64,000 nucleotides of DNA from Lota lota (GCA_026745465.1 JACYXH010000312.1:1819042-1883041); one strand, 5' to 3'. Shown: positions 1 through 12,253, counted from the stretch's first letter. A program made the numbers and translations. Notes: a model not told the origin generated them from the letters alone.

Positions 1-1042
1 TTGAATGCCGTCTTCCACTCATCACCACTTCTGATTCTGACTAAGTGGTAAGCGTTGCGGAGGTCGAGCTTGGTGAAAATCTTGGCCCCCTGCAGGAGTT
101 CAAAGGCAGTAGCCATCAGAGGTAAAGGGTAGCGGTTCTTTACAGTAATGTCATTAAGTCCTCTGTAATCGATACAGGGTCGTAGGGAGTTGTCCTTCTT
201 ACCCACGAAGAAAAACCCAGCTCCAGCCGGAGAAGACGAAGGACGGATGATACCAGCTTTAAGCGAAGCTTCCACGTACTCCTTCATGGAGCCCATTTCA
301 GGAGATGACAGAGAAAACAATCTGCCCTTGGGAGGGGATGTACCAGGCAGCAGATCAATGGCGCAGTCATAAGGTCTGTGAGGGGGCAGTGAAGTGGCTT
401 TAGTCTTATTGAATACCTCCCTTATGTCCAAGTAGCATTCAGGAACGCCGGTGAGGTCAGGAAAATCCGATGTCGGTTCCTCCTGACTGCCATTGACGGG
501 AACGGTCTCACTACCACCCACCTCAATGCGCGTGGCGAAACAAGACAGTTTGCAGTTTTCTCCCCATTCCACAATCTTGCCCGAAAGCCAGTCAATGTGA
601 GGATTGTGAGATGTGAACCACGGAAACCCGAGAACCACCGGGTGTGCAGGAGAGTCAAACAGATGAAAAGTTAACGTCTCAGTGTGACCATCCAAGAAAG
701 TCACGGTCACTGGAGATGTGCAGTGCGTAATCCTCCAGAGTAGCTGGCCATCCAGAGCCGCTGCCTCCAACGGTTTGGAAAGCCGAACAGGGTCCAAACG
801 AAGTTTCTTGGAGAGATTGATGTCCATAAGGCTGGTGTCAGCGCCTGAATCCATTAACACCGCCTTCGTAAGTGTAACAGAACCATTAGTCAGGGTGACC
901 TCAACCTTGGGACGAGGGAGACAACTAGGAATGTGTGTACGGCTAACCAGCGCCCTCCGGTTTACTGATGAGCCCCCGTCTTTTACTGGACAGAATGCAA
1001 TACGATGACCCAGCTGGGCGCAATAGAGACAGCGTCCCTCTC

Positions 1043-2003
1043 TCATGCGACGTTGTCGCTCCTCTGGAGAAAGGAAGAAGAAGAGGTGCCATGAAGAACT
1101 TTGGAGGTAGACATACTCGGACGGAGAAGGTCTGACGAAGCAGTTTGAGACCGCTGAGCAGTTCTGGATGACCAATGCTCCCTCTGCCGGTCACTTGAAA
1201 AACTGCTTCCATGATGTTCCTCTCTCTCCCTTTCCAGCAGTCGTTTGTCTATCTTAATAGCCAATGCTATAAGCGAATCCAAATCCGCTGGTAAATCCAA
1301 AGGTGCCAAGTGATCCTTCACCTGAGCCGATAATCCACACAGGAATGCATCAGAAAGAGCAAAAGCATTCCAGCCGCTCTCGGCAGCCAGAGTGCGAAAC
1401 TCAATGGCGTAGTCCGAAACCCTTCTTCTTGCTTGTCGTAATCCCACCAAAGCACGAGCAGCCTCCCTACCGGGAGAAACATGCTGAAAAATCCGTGAAA
1501 AAGTCTGAGTAAAGCATATATAAGAGTCACATACCGCAGACTTCTGGCTCCACTCAGCTGCTGCCCATGACTCTGCTCTTCCAGAAAGATGTGAAATAAT
1601 AAACGCCACTTTAGCTCTATCCGAAGGGTAAGCGACCGCCTGCAGCTCAAAATGGAGTTCACACTGGGTCAAGAATGCCCGGCAATCTCCGGAATCCCCA
1701 GAAAATCTCTCCGGACGAGCAAGATGCGGAAACGGCGAGGAGGAAGGCCTTGCTTCCGTAGAATCTCCACTGGAAGACGTTGAAGCGGGAGTGGCGGCGT
1801 CCCCTCCAGTAGACGACTCCCTCGTAGCGAGACGTTGAAAATGAGTGATGAGCTGAGCAATCTGGTCACTCACTCCGATCACCTGGTTCTCCTGGCGATT
1901 AGCCGTCGCCACCAGCTCATCCCGAAAAATATGGAGTTGTTCTTCATGCTGCTGCAAACGTTGAGCTTGAGCGCGCAGAGCCGATCGAATCGCTTCCGAG
2001 TCG
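1043..2003 (-). pseudogene. gag remnant of the truncated chromovirus
   Basis: The frame encodes a retrotransposon Gag with the capsid-like block that includes FSGDSGDCRAFLTQCELHFE, the region in which chromovirus Gag proteins are most alike. The reading frame appears to open further upstream (to 2050), but that start lies in LTR sequence fused on by a deletion, so it is not the authentic start. The authentic start (see 33488 in the sister copy) is missing. The 3' end is frameshifted by the deletion near 1073, so Gag is separated from the protease that it is fused to in the sister element. Confidence 0.75.
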
Positions 2004-2128
2004 GGAAAAACGCTGGAGATGGTAACGAACGAATGAAGACAATCTGGCACAGGGAAATGGAACGCGTGCGTATTTAAGCATGGGACTGAGGAAGCAGATA
2101 AATTTCAAAATAAAACAGGAACATGACA
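2004..2128 (-). repeat. Partial LTR of the truncated chromovirus
   Basis: It matches the outer portion of the LTR at 33505-33856, including the ACAATCTGGC self-primer block and the terminal ACATGACA, but the inner two thirds are deleted. It is followed by ATAGA, the target duplication of the sister insertion, which shows that this copy and the one at 23839-33856 descend from a single insertion. Confidence 0.8.
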
Positions 2129-2328
2129 ATAGATGTATCAGTAAGTCAAGTCACATCAATTAAAACAATGGTAAATTATGCATTTTTCTACTTGACCAAA
2201 TGTTCTAAAAGGCAGTGATTCTAGATCTGTTGATGCACATTGTGCATGTGCTCCTCGCCCCAGAAGTCAAGAGATATAGTCATATCTATGCCATTTTTTT
2301 AATATATATTTACGAGAAAGAAGAAGGC

Positions 2329-2678
2329 TTCTTCACAAACATTACTCGTGATCCAACACTAGGCATTCCCGCTGAGCGTCTGATGTCACAACAGATGTGC
2401 TCAGCCATTCCTGTGAGCACCAAACTGTTGGAACCAGTCCCAACGAACGCCCAGCCAAACAATGCCCGACTCCTCAACAAATGGCTCACTCTGAAGCGTC
2501 ACTGCGACCGTCGAGTCATTCTCTGCAGCCCTTGACAAGTGATCCGAAAGCAAAAGGATACGACCAACTTGGGACCGTGAAGGAGTTGCGCAAGGAGCCA
2601 CGCTCCTACATCATCCAGTCCACCGGGAAGAGGGATTGCCGCCACATCCTTCCTGTTGCAGAGCTGCCGTCACCATAG
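2329..2678 (+). pseudogene. Mag-like integrase C-terminal remnant, copy 1
   Basis: The translation resembles residues near the end of the intact Mag-like polyprotein at 28459-32517. It shares the run LG-PA-RLMS-Q, later PVS-LL-P and, after a frame change, GTVKELRKEPRSYIIQS followed by RHILPVAE. The piece has shifted frame in the middle (about 2535) and has no catalytic core, so it cannot work as an integrase. A polyadenylation-like AATAAAATAAAAC follows at about 2899. Equivalent remnants occur at 34057 and 51192, so the insertion predates the triplication. Confidence 0.7.
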
Positions 2679-3441
2679 CTCTACACAAAGGACCCTGACT
2701 CTCAGAACACCGACCCCTCCACAATGGACTGTGTTCCCCCCACACCACAAAAACCAAAGCCAAACGCCAGACAGTTACCTTACACATCCCCTCTGCGGCC
2801 AACGCCCACAGCACACCACTAAGAACAACAATGCACTAACCACAACACTCTCAGGCCAAACCCTCAGACCAGTAGCAGTAAAACCTTTGAACAAAACAAT
2901 AAAATAAAACATTCCTGTTTAATGTGGTTTCAGCAGTAGCTGCCTTGAGCAAGACATGATCTAACTGATCCTGAAGACCAAGTTGTAACTGGCATCTGTG
3001 CGTGAATGTATGTTAGCAGGGGCAAATGTGTACATCTAGCAGTCAATGTGTAACCTTGTAAAACCATTCCGATCTTGCAAGTTCAAATGAGGTTGCTCTC
3101 TGCAGATCGGTCTGGCCTCGATCCCATTGAAAGCCGTTTCCAAACAGTTAAAATGTGTTGGAAAGGCTTGTACGGGTCCTTAACTTGTTCGCAGACTGAA
3201 GACTGACTGGCCGCTCAACGCACGTTAATGCGTGACGCAGCTTTATGACGCGTGAAACCGCAGAATAGTTCGTCAGGATGAAAATGACTAAATAAATACT
3301 AAGAAATACTTTAAGAAGTAATATTAAACATCTATGGAGCCGTTTTCCTCCTCAAAACGATTGTGCCTATGGAATATCACAAGTAAGAATATACTTTAAT
3401 TTAAATGTAATCGTTACTCTGTTATGGGTTAGGTCATCATT
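2679..3441. other. Non-coding spacer, copy 1
   Basis: No supported gene. At 2943 a deletion joins two sequences that are about 2.1 kb apart in copies 2 and 3. The remainder matches copy 3 at 53537-54035. Confidence 0.6.
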
Positions 3442-3579
<138 letters not shown>

Positions 3580-4217
3580 GTAATTATCCTCATGTAACTA
3601 TAGTCTTGAGAAGGTCAGCATTACAGAGCAATCAAAACTCCCAGACTTAAAGATGGTACACACCAGCCGAGTCTGGAGGTCATTCTGGGATAAAAACATC
3701 CTCTACATCCAAGACCACCAGCAGATTTCTTTGTATTTGCATTCAATTGCACTCCTTTGCAAATACATCTGCTCACGCATAACTGGCACGTATTGACACT
3801 ATCATATCACTATTTAATCGCAGATGTAATCATCAGTTCTATTATGTTCTTATATTCTTCATCATACATCCTCTTCAGCTTATACAATTTAGAAAATAAT
3901 TTTAGACTTGGCTTAGTCATTTCATCAGAGATGACTTCAGACTGGTTTTGCGTTAATCAGGAAACAAGGTCCACAATAATGCTACATGGATTTATAACAG
4001 AATGTCTTATTATACTACCAAGCCGTGTCAATGCAACATTGGGATGTAGGCAGTGTTCTAAAGGCTGAACACTTTACAATTAGTTAGTTGAGCAGTTGTG
4101 AGGAATTTCTTTGGATGCAGTATGACTGAATTTAGTTTTGTTTACAAAATCAAACTAAACATAACTCTTCCTGAAGGAACTTGACTCTTCCTGCAGGAAC
4201 TCTCACTCTCTTTGTCT

Positions 4218-4271
4218 TCAATAGACAACAGTTTGGCCCAGTCCCTCAGACATGGTTGGGATGACGTTAAC
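4218..4271 (-). other. Candidate terminal coding exon, copy 1
   Basis: On the minus strand an acceptor-like CTCTTCACAG is followed by a short phase-0 frame ending SEGLGQTVVY and a TGA stop. The frame and stop are kept in copy 2 (39074-39121) and copy 3 (55967-56020), although the bases just after the acceptor vary and copy 2 is 6 bases shorter. It lies downstream of the IgSF transmembrane exon on the same strand, so it could be a distal tail exon. However, its phase does not join directly to that exon, so at least one more exon would be needed. Confidence 0.25.
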
Positions 4272-4659
4272 CTGTGAAGAGCACAAACATGTCTGAACAA
4301 ATCTTCAACCATTAATCCTGTTAAGATTAACAAGGCAGGTAGTATTTATGTTCTTAAGTAATATAAACCAGTTCTACCTGCCGTGATGCAATTCCCTTTC
4401 TGCTAAATGGAGGTTGATACCGGTTGAGCACCATTCAGGCTAAACCACAACTACCCTTTTAGATCAATGAAGAACTTAACCGCATAATAGCACATTTATT
4501 CTACTGCTGAAAGTGAATAACATCATCTGCAGAAAGATTTTCCCATTGATCTTCCATATCAGCCCCCACTTGTCCTCATTTAATGCAGCTTCCGCTTCTG
4601 GTGTAAGCTTCTGAGCTTCCGGCAATTATTATAATACTTTCTCCCAGGGAGAAAGGGTA

Positions 4660-4722
4660 GGGAAGGGGTGAACTTGGGGTGAGCTTGGGGTGAACTCAGG
4701 GTGAGCTTGGGGTGAATTTGCA
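4660..4722. repeat. 22-bp G-rich minisatellite, copy 1
   Basis: Tandem units of the form GGGGTGAACTCAGGGTGAGCTT. Copy 1 has about one AACTCAGGG unit where copy 3 (56429-56524) has about three, so the array length differs between copies. Confidence 0.7.
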
Positions 4723-5394
4723 GCAGCCTTTGTGGGCCAGTGTGGGAAAAACACAGGTGGGGGGGATGCTCATACCCTCACCCCTGGGGTAGTAAATTAC
4801 ATCATTGGGGGAGTTTAAAAGGGAGGGTGTGTGCTAGGCTAGTATTGCTTTTAAAAACATGTATGTCCTGAGCTTGCTATTGAAGGATGGAGTCAAGGCC
4901 CCTATGTCTCACAGTGGCGTGGTGATTTGGGAGTCGAGATTTACCGCATGGAGACAAATCGTTTTCTGAAGAAGAAGAGTGATTTTATTTATTTTCCGTC
5001 GATGCTCTATTCCTACACTGTTTCTGAGGACCTGTGACCTGTTTTGCATTGACAGGCACCCGACCCGTAACAGTGCTATAGCATCTGATTGTTGGTTTGA
5101 CACTGTCTTTTTCATTCAGTGGGGTGGCCCCAGATACAAGTGATTTTTCAGGAGATTGACAGAGTTGTCAAGCAGTACCTGTGCGCACGTTATTACTGAG
5201 AAATTAAAAAACAGCTATTTGTACCGGTTTCTGATGAAGACTTTGCAGCGGATCTCAGAAATGGTCTATTGTGTAGTGAGGCTACAGCGCGCACGCAGCT
5301 GTAGAACATGGTGAATATATAGAAAAGGCCCAAAAACGTGTTCTGTTTTCCTTCTGTTGGTGTCTAAAATTATTTTTGTTATGTTATACAGATC

Positions 5395-5918
5395 AAGACA
5401 ATGATGATCTACATTCACAATATGGCGACGAGAACATGCACAGTGGATATTTAGATGGTGTTACAATGGGGGTGTTATTAATAAACTACGAGCGGCCCTG
5501 AAACATAGCAAGGGTCAGATACCTCCTCTAGAATATGTCAAGAAATGGTTATTGAAGCAAGACCCTTATACTCTGCATACCCCATCTGCGATACATTTCC
5601 GTAGAAACAGAGTATTGGCTAGTGGTGTAGACGTGTATCGATGTGTTTTCAAAATACGCGTGGGTGCGTTGTTTACCATACAAGAGTGCGAACAACATCA
5701 GCAAAGCTTTTGGAGATCTTCTGAAAGAAGGCCGTATCTTAGATAAACTGCTGACTGATGCTGGAAAAGAATTTTACAACAAAATGTTTCAGCGTTTGTT
5801 AGAGAGGCATAACGTTAAACATTTCTCTACATCTAACGAGACCACGGCCAGTATAGTTGAGCGTTTCAACAGGACTCTAAAAACAATTGTGGAATTTATT
5901 TTAGTTCTACGTCCATAA
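5395..5918 (+). pseudogene. Deleted remnant of adintovirus/Polinton-like genes, copy 1
   Basis: The start matches the first ORF of the viral cluster at 57213 in copy 3. A deletion of about 1.1 kb, near 5465, then removes the rest of that ORF, all of the second ORF and the beginning of the integrase. A further loss of about 75 bases near 5628 removes the integrase segment holding the first catalytic aspartate. The remaining frame (5643-5918) keeps the second aspartate (LLTDAGKEFYN) and the glutamate (SIVERFNRTL). It is a dead fragment of an ancient viral-type insertion. Confidence 0.7.
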
Positions 5919-7291
5919 GCTTAAAAAAACATCATAACTAAATAGTATGCCTTTCATTTGCCTTGTGAATACATTGTGTGCATGACATGTGCTGGTCTTG
6001 TCTTATATATTAATGAGGTATTAGTGAGGTCTATAAACACTGTGTGAAAACCAAACAAAGACAATATTCAAAATGTACTACCCGGCAGCCAGCAAGGAAG
6101 CTTTAGTTTGTCTTTCATACCACAAAGCACAATTAAAAAAATAAAAAAATAAAAAAACACGTTCTCTATCTCCTGTTTCTATAATGAAGCACTTGGCTTA
6201 TTTGATGAATTGTATGTACTCGCATGATTCTTACAATTTCTGGGTAGTATCTTCATGGTTTAATGTACTTATTGTAAATTGCTTTGGATTAAGGCAACTT
6301 AAATGTAATGAAATGTAACCATTTCAGTAGAAAATACTTTATTTCCAGAGACATTATTTAGTCTGTGTATGATCATTATCATATCCAAAGAAATGATTCC
6401 TTGGCTGTTAAGAAATAAAAGGTGATACAAATAAATTATAATAAAATATGTCCACACCATTACATGGATGTTGGTTCTCTGTAGGAATTTCTTCATGTGA
6501 ACCTATAAAAAAGGGGAGATACAATAAGCATATTTTACAAAATATATTGTTATTATACAGCCATGGCGATGAAATGACCGACATGTAAAATATTAACTCG
6601 ATCAATGATTGCACAATATTTGTGATAAATGTCATAGTGACCCTTCAGATAATAGACCAGCCATAAGTAGCATATAACAGCTTTATAACAATGGTTTGAA
6701 GAGGTGGCCTTTTTTTTTATCACCTTTATCAGGCATGTATTCTGCCAGGATTTTGAGTTTAACATATTTATCACAGGAATGAATAACCATAGATGATACA
6801 TTCATTTTAAACCTTTCCTTAATGCCAAGCCATGTAAGGGTTTCAATATAAAATCTAAATAAAAACACAAGACCATCAACATTACACTAGTCAACCCATG
6901 ATATATCAACAGACATTTCTTGTAAGATTTGATTCTTTACTTTGGGTTTCGGTAAACAACCAAACTTTCTGTTTGGTTGAGGCTTGTCTCACTGCTTTTC
7001 AGATGGCAGACAACCAAAAACAGGAACAAAGTACTTCTGTTTTGGCTGTGCTGGGTTGCCCTACAGGTTTGTAAGGCTAATCAGTAGACAAAGAAACGTG
7101 TTCCTTGTTTTCCATTCCAGCTCACATCTTTTTTCCTTGATTTATTTTGTTTTGTATTTTGCTCCAAAGTCCAATCGCAAATCTAGCTTTGTGTTTGTTC
7201 AGGAACGATAGCCTGCACCAATACTCTTTGTACTCAAGCTGTTCACCTATCCTAGAAGGCACTTCTGGGAAAGCCCAAGAAGAGTACTTAT
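5919..7291. other. Non-coding region with fish interspersed-repeat tail, copy 1
   Basis: Contains a fish repeat tail at about 6182-6320. On the minus strand, 6553-6868 holds a conserved pair of frames interrupted by a run of A residues (see findings). Nothing else is supported. Confidence 0.5.
6182..6320 (+). repeat. Decayed copy of a common fish interspersed repeat tail
   Basis: The block from GATGAATTGTATGTACTCGC through TTGTAAATTGCTTTGGATTA to AATGTAATGAAATGTAA resembles a tail sequence that I recall as extremely common in teleost genomes. The recognition is from memory and the family name is not asserted. Orthologous copies lie at about 39404-39538 and 59216-59354. Confidence 0.5.
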
Positions 7292-7390
7292 GTTTATCGC
7301 ATCGTTTTCTCAGGAAGAACAGCAGTCCTATGATCACTAAAACAGCGACCACAGCGGGGACTACTTTGGATGCCAAATTTGAACCTGGAT
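7292..7390 (-). pseudogene. IgSF receptor transmembrane exon, copy 1, splice donor lost
   Basis: On the minus strand an acceptor (TTTCTGCTCCAG) opens a 99-base exon in phase 1. It encodes a short juxtamembrane stretch, a hydrophobic helix (VVAVLVIIGLLFF) and a basic stop-transfer (LRKRC). This is a type I single-pass membrane segment. In copies 2 and 3 the exon is followed by GTAAGT; here the first donor base is mutated, giving ATAAGT, so normal splicing to the cytoplasmic exons should fail. With the nonsense codon in the V-set exon, this marks copy 1 as a pseudogene. Confidence 0.75.
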
Positions 7391-7448
7391 CTGGAGCAGA
7401 AAGAAAGTAAAGATTAAGATGTTTTTAGTGTATGTGACATGCTCTTTT

Positions 7449-7894
7449 TGTCACATCACCCTCTGCCACCATCTAGTGGTGCCGGCTGCCACTTCACCAT
7501 GTGCCTCTGTTTACTTTCCCTCGTCAATCACCCACGTGCACTCCGGTCTTCACTCCTGTCTTCCATCAGCTAATCAGCGCACCCTACTTAACCCTCGCTC
7601 CCCAAGCAGCCGGCGCCAGATCGTTGTGTTCAAACCCAGATTTTCCCGATTACCTGCCCGTCTCCTGTTACCTACCTCCGGACTGCCTTCCCGTTGTCGA
7701 CTCCACGCCTGCAAAGACTCCCCGCCTGCTCCCGTCTGTCTGTCTGCCTGACCTCTTGTCTGCCAACTGCCTGTCCGACTACGCCTTGCTCTGCCTTGCC
7801 CTTGCCTGTACCTTTGGACAATAAACCCCTTGAACCCTTCTCCATCTCGTCTGCTGTGTTCCGCATTTGGGTTTACCAGTCGCTCCCCGTAACA
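7449..7894 (+). repeat. Left LTR of element A
   Basis: Begins TGTCACATCACC and ends CCCCGTAACA. A TATA-like TACTTAA (about 7585) lies some 30 bases before GCCAGATCGT (7615-7624), which fits a transcription start at about 7615. The AATAAA polyadenylation signal lies at about 7820. Confidence 0.93.
7615..7624 (+). promoter_or_regulatory. Self-primer sequence at the predicted 5' end of element A RNA
   Basis: GCCAGATCGT is the exact reverse complement of ACGATCTGGC at 7897-7906, just inside the LTR. It sits where the TATA-like box predicts transcription to start. This arrangement is known for Tf1, whose RNA primes its own reverse transcription. Use here is inferred. Confidence 0.65.
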
Positions 7895-7896
7895 GT

Positions 7897-7906
7897 ACGA
7901 TCTGGC
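7897..7906 (+). promoter_or_regulatory. Self-priming primer-binding site of element A
   Basis: ACGATCTGGC pairs over 10 bases with 7615-7624. No tRNA-type TGG site follows the LTR. The gag start is only 16 bases downstream of the LTR, so primer site and translation leader overlap. Confidence 0.65.
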
Positions 7907-7910
7907 CAAT

Positions 7911-8897
7911 ATGGACCCAGCGGAACTGGACGCTGTCCGCACAGCCTCTTCCCAGCAAGGAGTTTTGTTGGGACAGCACCGTGAGACTTTAAAGGAAATC
8001 ATCGGCGCAATTCGTAGTCTAGAGGTTGGCCTTGCCACTGTCCAGACTCAGCTCAGTGCTCTATCTACACCACCTGTGACTACACCCCCGCCTGTTGTTC
8101 CAGGGACTGCGTCGGTCCGAGAGCCCAAGATCCCGACGCCGGACAAGTATGAGGGGGATTTGGGAGGATGTAGAGCTTTTCTCATGCAGTGTGAGTTGGT
8201 CTTCGACTTACAACCCCTCTCATATGTTTCTGATAAGGCGAAGGTTGCCTTCGTTTTGGAATTACTGCGGGGAAAGCCTTTGGAGTGGGCGTCCGCCCTG
8301 TGGGAACGAGGGGACCCGTGTCTATCTTCTTACCGTGAGTTCTCAGCCATGATGAGAAAATTGTTTGATCATCCCGTCCGAGGAAAAGACACGTCGAAGC
8401 GGTTGTGTTCGCTGCGTCAGGGGTCACGCAGCGTAGCAGAATTTGTGATCGAGTTTAGAACGTTGGCAGGAGAGAGTGGGTGGAACGAAGAGTCTCTTCA
8501 GGCCATTTTTCATCAGGGATTGTCTGAACAACTAAAGGATGAATTAATCTCTTATCCTGAACCTAGGGACTTAGACGAGTTAGTGGCTTTATCCATCCGG
8601 GTCGATAACAGGTGCCGAGAGAGAAGGAGGGATAAACGTGAGAGGTTTACCAACCATTCTCCGGGTCGTCAGTCTTCCAGGTATGGAGTGGAGTTGGGGG
8701 GCCGAATTACGTCCCAGGAGTCTAAGGGGGAACAGCAATTGTACGACTCCGAACCCATGCAAGTAGGCCGAGCTCATCTGTCCCCGTCCGAGCGCCAACA
8801 CCGACGAGCTACGAGAGTATGTCTCTACTGCGGTCTTCCTGGCCATTTCATTAGTACCTGTCCCACACGCCCGGGAAAAGAGCCGTCTCGTCAGTAA
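7911..8897 (+). CDS. Gag polyprotein of element A
   Basis: 328 residues, starting [10 protein letters not shown] directly after the primer-binding site; the other two chromovirus families begin with a similar MD sequence at the same spacing, which supports this start. It contains a Gag capsid-type block ([14 protein letters not shown], about residues 85-98) and one C-terminal CCHC zinc knuckle ([14 protein letters not shown], about 304-317) for RNA packaging. It forms the cytoplasmic particle in which reverse transcription occurs. The last codons contain GGGAAAA, a -1 frameshift heptamer leading into pol. The frame is uninterrupted. Confidence 0.92.
   Translation: MDPAELDAVRTASSQQGVLLGQHRETLKEIIGAIRSLEVGLATVQTQLSALSTPPVTTPPPVVPGTASVREPKIPTPDKYEGDLGGCRAFLMQCELVFDLQPLSYVSDKAKVAFVLELLRGKPLEWASALWERGDPCLSSYREFSAMMRKLFDHPVRGKDTSKRLCSLRQGSRSVAEFVIEFRTLAGESGWNEESLQAIFHQGLSEQLKDELISYPEPRDLDELVALSIRVDNRCRERRRDKRERFTNHSPGRQSSRYGVELGGRITSQESKGEQQLYDSEPMQVGRAHLSPSERQHRRATRVCLYCGLPGHFISTCPTRPGKEPSRQ
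8873..8879 (+). promoter_or_regulatory. Predicted -1 ribosomal frameshift site of element A
   Basis: GGGAAAA read as G GGA AAA in the gag frame fits the X XXY YYZ slippery consensus. It lies six codons before the gag stop, and the frame entered by slipping back one base is open through protease and the rest of pol. Element B has the same heptamer at the same place. Confidence 0.7.
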
Positions 8898-11800
8898 TTC
8901 GAGGGGTCCTGGCGAGTCGTACTCTTATTCCCTCTGTTTTCCGACCTCAGTTAGATGCCGTTCTCTCGTGGCGAGGCCAGGCGATTCCACTTTCTGTTCT
9001 TTTAGATTCAGGGGCCGACGAGTCATTTATTGATAGCGAGTTGGTTAAACAACTCAAAATAGATTCGACCCCGCTTAGCTCCCCTATTGAGACTCAGGCT
9101 CTCAATGGGAAGTCCCTCGGCCGTATTAAGCATCAAACCGTACCGATTTCTTTGTTAATCTCGGGCAATCACCGCGAGACACTTTCACTTCATATTATGG
9201 ACTGTCCCGCTTCCCCAATAGTGTTGGGTTTCCCTTGGTTGCGAGAGCACAATCCTAACATCGATTGGCAATCGGCTCGTATTACGTCCTGGAGCCCTCA
9301 CTGTCTCTCCCACTGCCTTCGCTCCGCCTCGTCACCCCACGTAGTTGAATCCACGAAACCGCCACTTCCTGACCTGTCCGCGGTTCCAGATTGTTACCAT
9401 GATCTCGCGGAGATTTTTAGTAAGACACACACTCTCACTTTGCCTCCCCACCGCCCATACGACTGCTCCATAGACCTTCTTCCGGGCGCACCCCTGCCTA
9501 GCAGTCGGTTATTTAATCTCTCCCGCCCGGAACGGGAGGCTATGGAGCGGTACATTCAGGAGTCCCTGGCCGTGGGAATTATCCGCCCTTCCTCTTCTCC
9601 GGTCGGAGCGGGATTTTTTTTTGTTTCTAAGAAGGATCATTCCCTCCGTCCTTGTATTGATTATAGAGGCCTGAATGGTATCACCATTAAGAATAAATAC
9701 CCTCTGCCCCTGATCAGCTCTGCTTTTGTTCCCCTCCACGGAGCCCAGATTTTTTCTAAACTCGATCTGCGTAACGCGTACCATTTGGTCCGCATCCGGG
9801 AGGGGGACGAGTGGAAGACGGCGTTCAACACTCCCCTTGGCCACTTTGAATATCTAGTGATGCCTTTCGGTCTCACTAACGCCCCAGCCGTCTTCCAAGC
9901 CCTCGTGAACGACGTTCTTCGCGACATGTTGAACCGCTCGGTTTTCGTTTACTTAGATGACATACTCATCTTCTCCGAGTCGTTGGAGGAACATAAGATC
10001 CACGTCCGGCAGGTTCTCCAGCGGCTCCTAGAAAATCGGCTCTTCGTCAAAGCTGAGAAGTGCGAGTTTCATGTCACCTCCACTTCTTTCCTGGGATACA
10101 TCATCGGCCAGGGACAGGTCAGGATGGACCCTGCAAAGGTCTCGGCGGTTGCTGAATGGCCCACTCCCTCTACCCGGAAGAAGCTCCAGCAATTCCTGGG
10201 TTTTGCAAACTTTTATCGGAGGTTCATCCGCGGGTACAGTCAGATCGCGGCACCCCTCACTGCTCTGACCTCCATTAAGAGCCCTTTTCTATGGACCTCG
10301 GAGGCCGAAGCAGCGTTCCTCAACCTCAAGGAACGCTTCGTCTCCTCCCCGATTCTCGTCCAACCCAACCCTGCAAACCAGTTCGTGGTGGAGGTGGACG
10401 CTTCGGACACCGGTGTGGGCGCAGTGCTTTCCCAGCGTTCCTCCTCCGACCAGAAAATGCACCCGTGTGCTTTCTTCTCCCGCCGCCTGACTCCTCCCGA
10501 GAGGAATTACGACGTGGGCAACCGTGAGCTCTTGGCCGTCAAGTTGGCATTAGAGGAATGGCGACACTGGCTGGAGGGAGCCGAGCAGCCGTTCGTTGTT
10601 TGGACGGACCACCGGAACCTTGAGTACATTCAATCTGCAAAAAGGCTGAACTCTCGGCAGGCCAGGTGGGCCCTGTTCTTCGGTAGATTCAACTTTACCC
10701 TCACTTACCGGCCCGGTTCCAGAAATGTTAAGCCCGACGCCTTGTCTCGCCTCTATTCCCCGGAGGATCCCAACCCGGATCCTGAACCTATTCTGCCCCC
10801 GGTTTGCTTAGTAGCGACACTTACCTGGGAGGTCGAGTCCGCCGTCCTCCAGGCTCAGGAGCACCAGCCCGATCCGGGTACCGGTCCCACCGGTCGCCTT
10901 TTTGTCCCGGACATGGAGCGTTCAAGGGTCCTTTCGTGGGCACACTCCACCAGGCTCACCTGCCATCCTGGCGTGACCCGAACTCTGGAGTTCATCCGCC
11001 GGCGATTCTGGTGGCCAACGATGGACACGGACGTTCGTGGTTACGTCGCAGCCTGCCCAACGTGTTCGCGCAGTAAGACCTCAACTCGGCCCCGCTCCGG
11101 TCTTCTCCGACCCTTGCCCATTCCTAGCCGTCCCTGGTCCCACATCGCCTTGGACTTCGTCACTGGTCTTCCCCCTTCTGACGGCAACATCACCATCCTT
11201 ACCGTCATCGACCGGTTCTCCAAGGCTGCCCATTTCCTCGCGCTCCCCAAACTCCCCTCTGCTAAGGAGACTGCGGAACTCCTCGTCGCCCACGTCTTCC
11301 GGCTGCACGGCATTCCAATGGACGTGGTCTCAGACCGAGGTCCCCAGTTTACATCCCAGGTTTGGCGAGCCTTCTGCACTGCTCTGGGGGCCTCGGTCAG
11401 CCTGTCCTCGGGATACCACCCCCAGACCAACGGCCAAGCTGAACGGGCAAATCAGGAGATGGAGGCGGCTTTACGTTGCATCACTGAAGCGAACACATCC
11501 ACATGGAGTTCCCAATTACCGTGGGTTGAATATGCCCATAACTCCCTAGAGAACTCCTCCACCGGTTTATCCCCGTTTCAGTGTTCCTTGGGGTATCAGC
11601 CACCTCTATTTCCTTCCCTGGAGGCGGAGATCGCTGTACCATCAGTGCAGGCTCACATGCAACGCTGCCAGAGGACCTGGAAGCGCACTCGGACGGCGCT
11701 TCTCCGGGCCTCCTCCCGTTCCCAGAAACAGGCCAACAAACGCCGTGCACCTGCCCCTCATTATACTCCAGGCCAAAGGGTTTGGCTCCGGTCCAAGGAT

Positions 11801-12253
11801 CTTCCTCTCAAGGGAGAGACACAGAAGCTTTCGCCCCGTTTCATCGGTCCATTCGAGATTGAGGCAATCGTCAACCCCTGTGCCGTCCGCCTCAGACTCC
11901 CTGCCTCCCTTCGTATTCACCCCACGTTCCATGTTTCTCAGGTCAAGCCTGTTTCTTCCAGTCCCCTGTCTATTCCATCCCCGGCCCCGCCCCCTCCCCG
12001 GATCATCGATAACCACCCGGCCTGGACGGTGCGTCGTCTACTAGATGTTCGTCGTCGCGGCCGAGGACATCAGTATCTGGTGGACTGGGAGGGGTACGGG
12101 CCGGAGGAACGTGCGTGGGTTCCGCGGAGCTACATACTGGATGCGTCCCTCATCAGGGACTTCCACCGCCATCACCCATCCCTTCCCGGGCGTTCGCCTG
12201 GAGGCGATCGTCGAGGGGGGGGTTCTGTCACATCACCCTCTGCCACCATCTAG
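8879..12253 (+). CDS. Pol polyprotein of element A (protease-RT-RNase H-integrase-chromodomain)
   Basis: Expressed by -1 frameshift. The first in-frame methionine (9041) lies after the protease motif [12 protein letters not shown] (about 8996-9031), so it cannot be the true start. From 9041, RT has YLDD at about residues 304-307, RNase H has [13 protein letters not shown], and integrase has an HHCC finger (CHPGV... CPTC). The integrase core has the three acidic residues in [15 protein letters not shown] and GQAERANQE. The last about 75 residues include a chromodomain ([17 protein letters not shown]), which in chromoviruses directs integration to marked chromatin. The frame is intact and extends into the 3' LTR. 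Confidence 0.92.
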   Translation, partial: RAVSSVIRGVLASRTLIPSVFRPQLDAVLSWRGQAIPLSVLLDSGADESFIDSELVKQLKIDSTPLSSPIETQALNGKSLGRIKHQTVPISLLISGNHRETLSLHIMDCPASPIVLGFPWLREHNPNIDWQSARITSWSPHCLSHCLRSASSPHVVESTKPPLPDLSAVPDCYHDLAEIFSKTHTLTLPPHRPYDCSIDLLPGAPLPSSRLFNLSRPEREAMERYIQESLAVGIIRPSSSPVGAGFFFVSKKDHSLRPCIDYRGLNGITIKNKYPLPLISSAFVPLHGAQIFSKLDLRNAYHLVRIREGDEWKTAFNTPLGHFEYLVMPFGLTNAPAVFQALVNDVLRDMLNRSVFVYLDDILIFSESLEEHKIHVRQVLQRLLENRLFVKAEKCEFHVTSTSFLGYIIGQGQVRMDPAKVSAVAEWPTPSTRKKLQQFLGFANFYRRFIRGYSQIAAPLTALTSIKSPFLWTSEAEAAFLNLKERFVSSPILVQPNPANQFVVEVDASDTGVGAVLSQRSSSDQKMHPCAFFSRRLTPPERNYDVGNRELLAVKLALEEWRHWLEGAEQPFVVWTDHRNLEYIQSAKRLNSRQARWALFFGRFNFTLTYRPGSRNVKPDALSRLYSPEDPNPDPEPILPPVCLVATLTWEVESAVLQAQEHQPDPGTGPTGRLFVPDMERSRVLSWAHSTRLTCHPGVTRTLEFIRRRFWWPTMDTDVRGYVAACPTCSRSKTSTRPRSGLLRPLPIPSRPWSHIALDFVTGLPPSDGNITILTVIDRFSKAAHFLALPKLPSAKETAELLVAHVFRLHGIPMDVVSDRGPQFTSQVWRAFCTALGASVSLSSGYHPQTNGQAERANQEMEAALRCITEANTSTWSSQLPWVEYAHNSLENSSTGLSPFQCSLGYQPPLFPSLEAEIAVPSVQAHMQRCQRTWKRTRTALLRASSRSQKQANKRRAPAPHYTPGQRVWLRSKDLPLKGETQKLSPRFIGPFEIEAIVNPCAVRLRLPASLRIHPTFHVSQVKPVSSSPLSIPSPAPPPPRIIDNHPAWTVRRLLDVRRRGRGHQYLVDWEGYGPEERAWVPRSYILDASLIRDFHRHHPSLPGRSPGGDRRGGGSVTSPSATI
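12209..12222 (+). other. Polypurine tract of element A
   Basis: A GA/G-rich run (CGAGGGGGGGG) just before the right LTR, the expected primer for plus-strand synthesis. Confidence 0.7.

Larger units (their letters stand above)
1..2128 (-). mobile_element. Truncated sushi-like Ty3/Gypsy chromovirus (5' part, runs off window edge)
   Basis: This is the same family as the element at 23839-33856 and differs from it by only a few bases over most of its length. Read on the minus strand it has an LTR remnant (about 2004-2128), gag (about 1043-2003) and the protease and first part of reverse transcriptase (1 to about 1042). It is broken three ways. A deletion fuses gag directly to the LTR remnant, removing the gag start and primer site. 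A second deletion removes about 36 bases near the LTR end between CAGG direct repeats. A third, near 1073, removes about 80 bases before the zinc-knuckle region. It lacks the nested Mag-like insertion found in the sister copy: the target ATCCCACCAAAGC is intact near 1441. The flank after 2128 begins ATAGA, the same as in the sister copy. Confidence 0.85.

Noticed and set aside
9509..9927. Minus-strand frames inside pol of element A (also 11041-11430, 11642-12016 and others)
   Set aside because: Antisense shadows of well-supported pol domains; the same shadows occur in the homologous elements.
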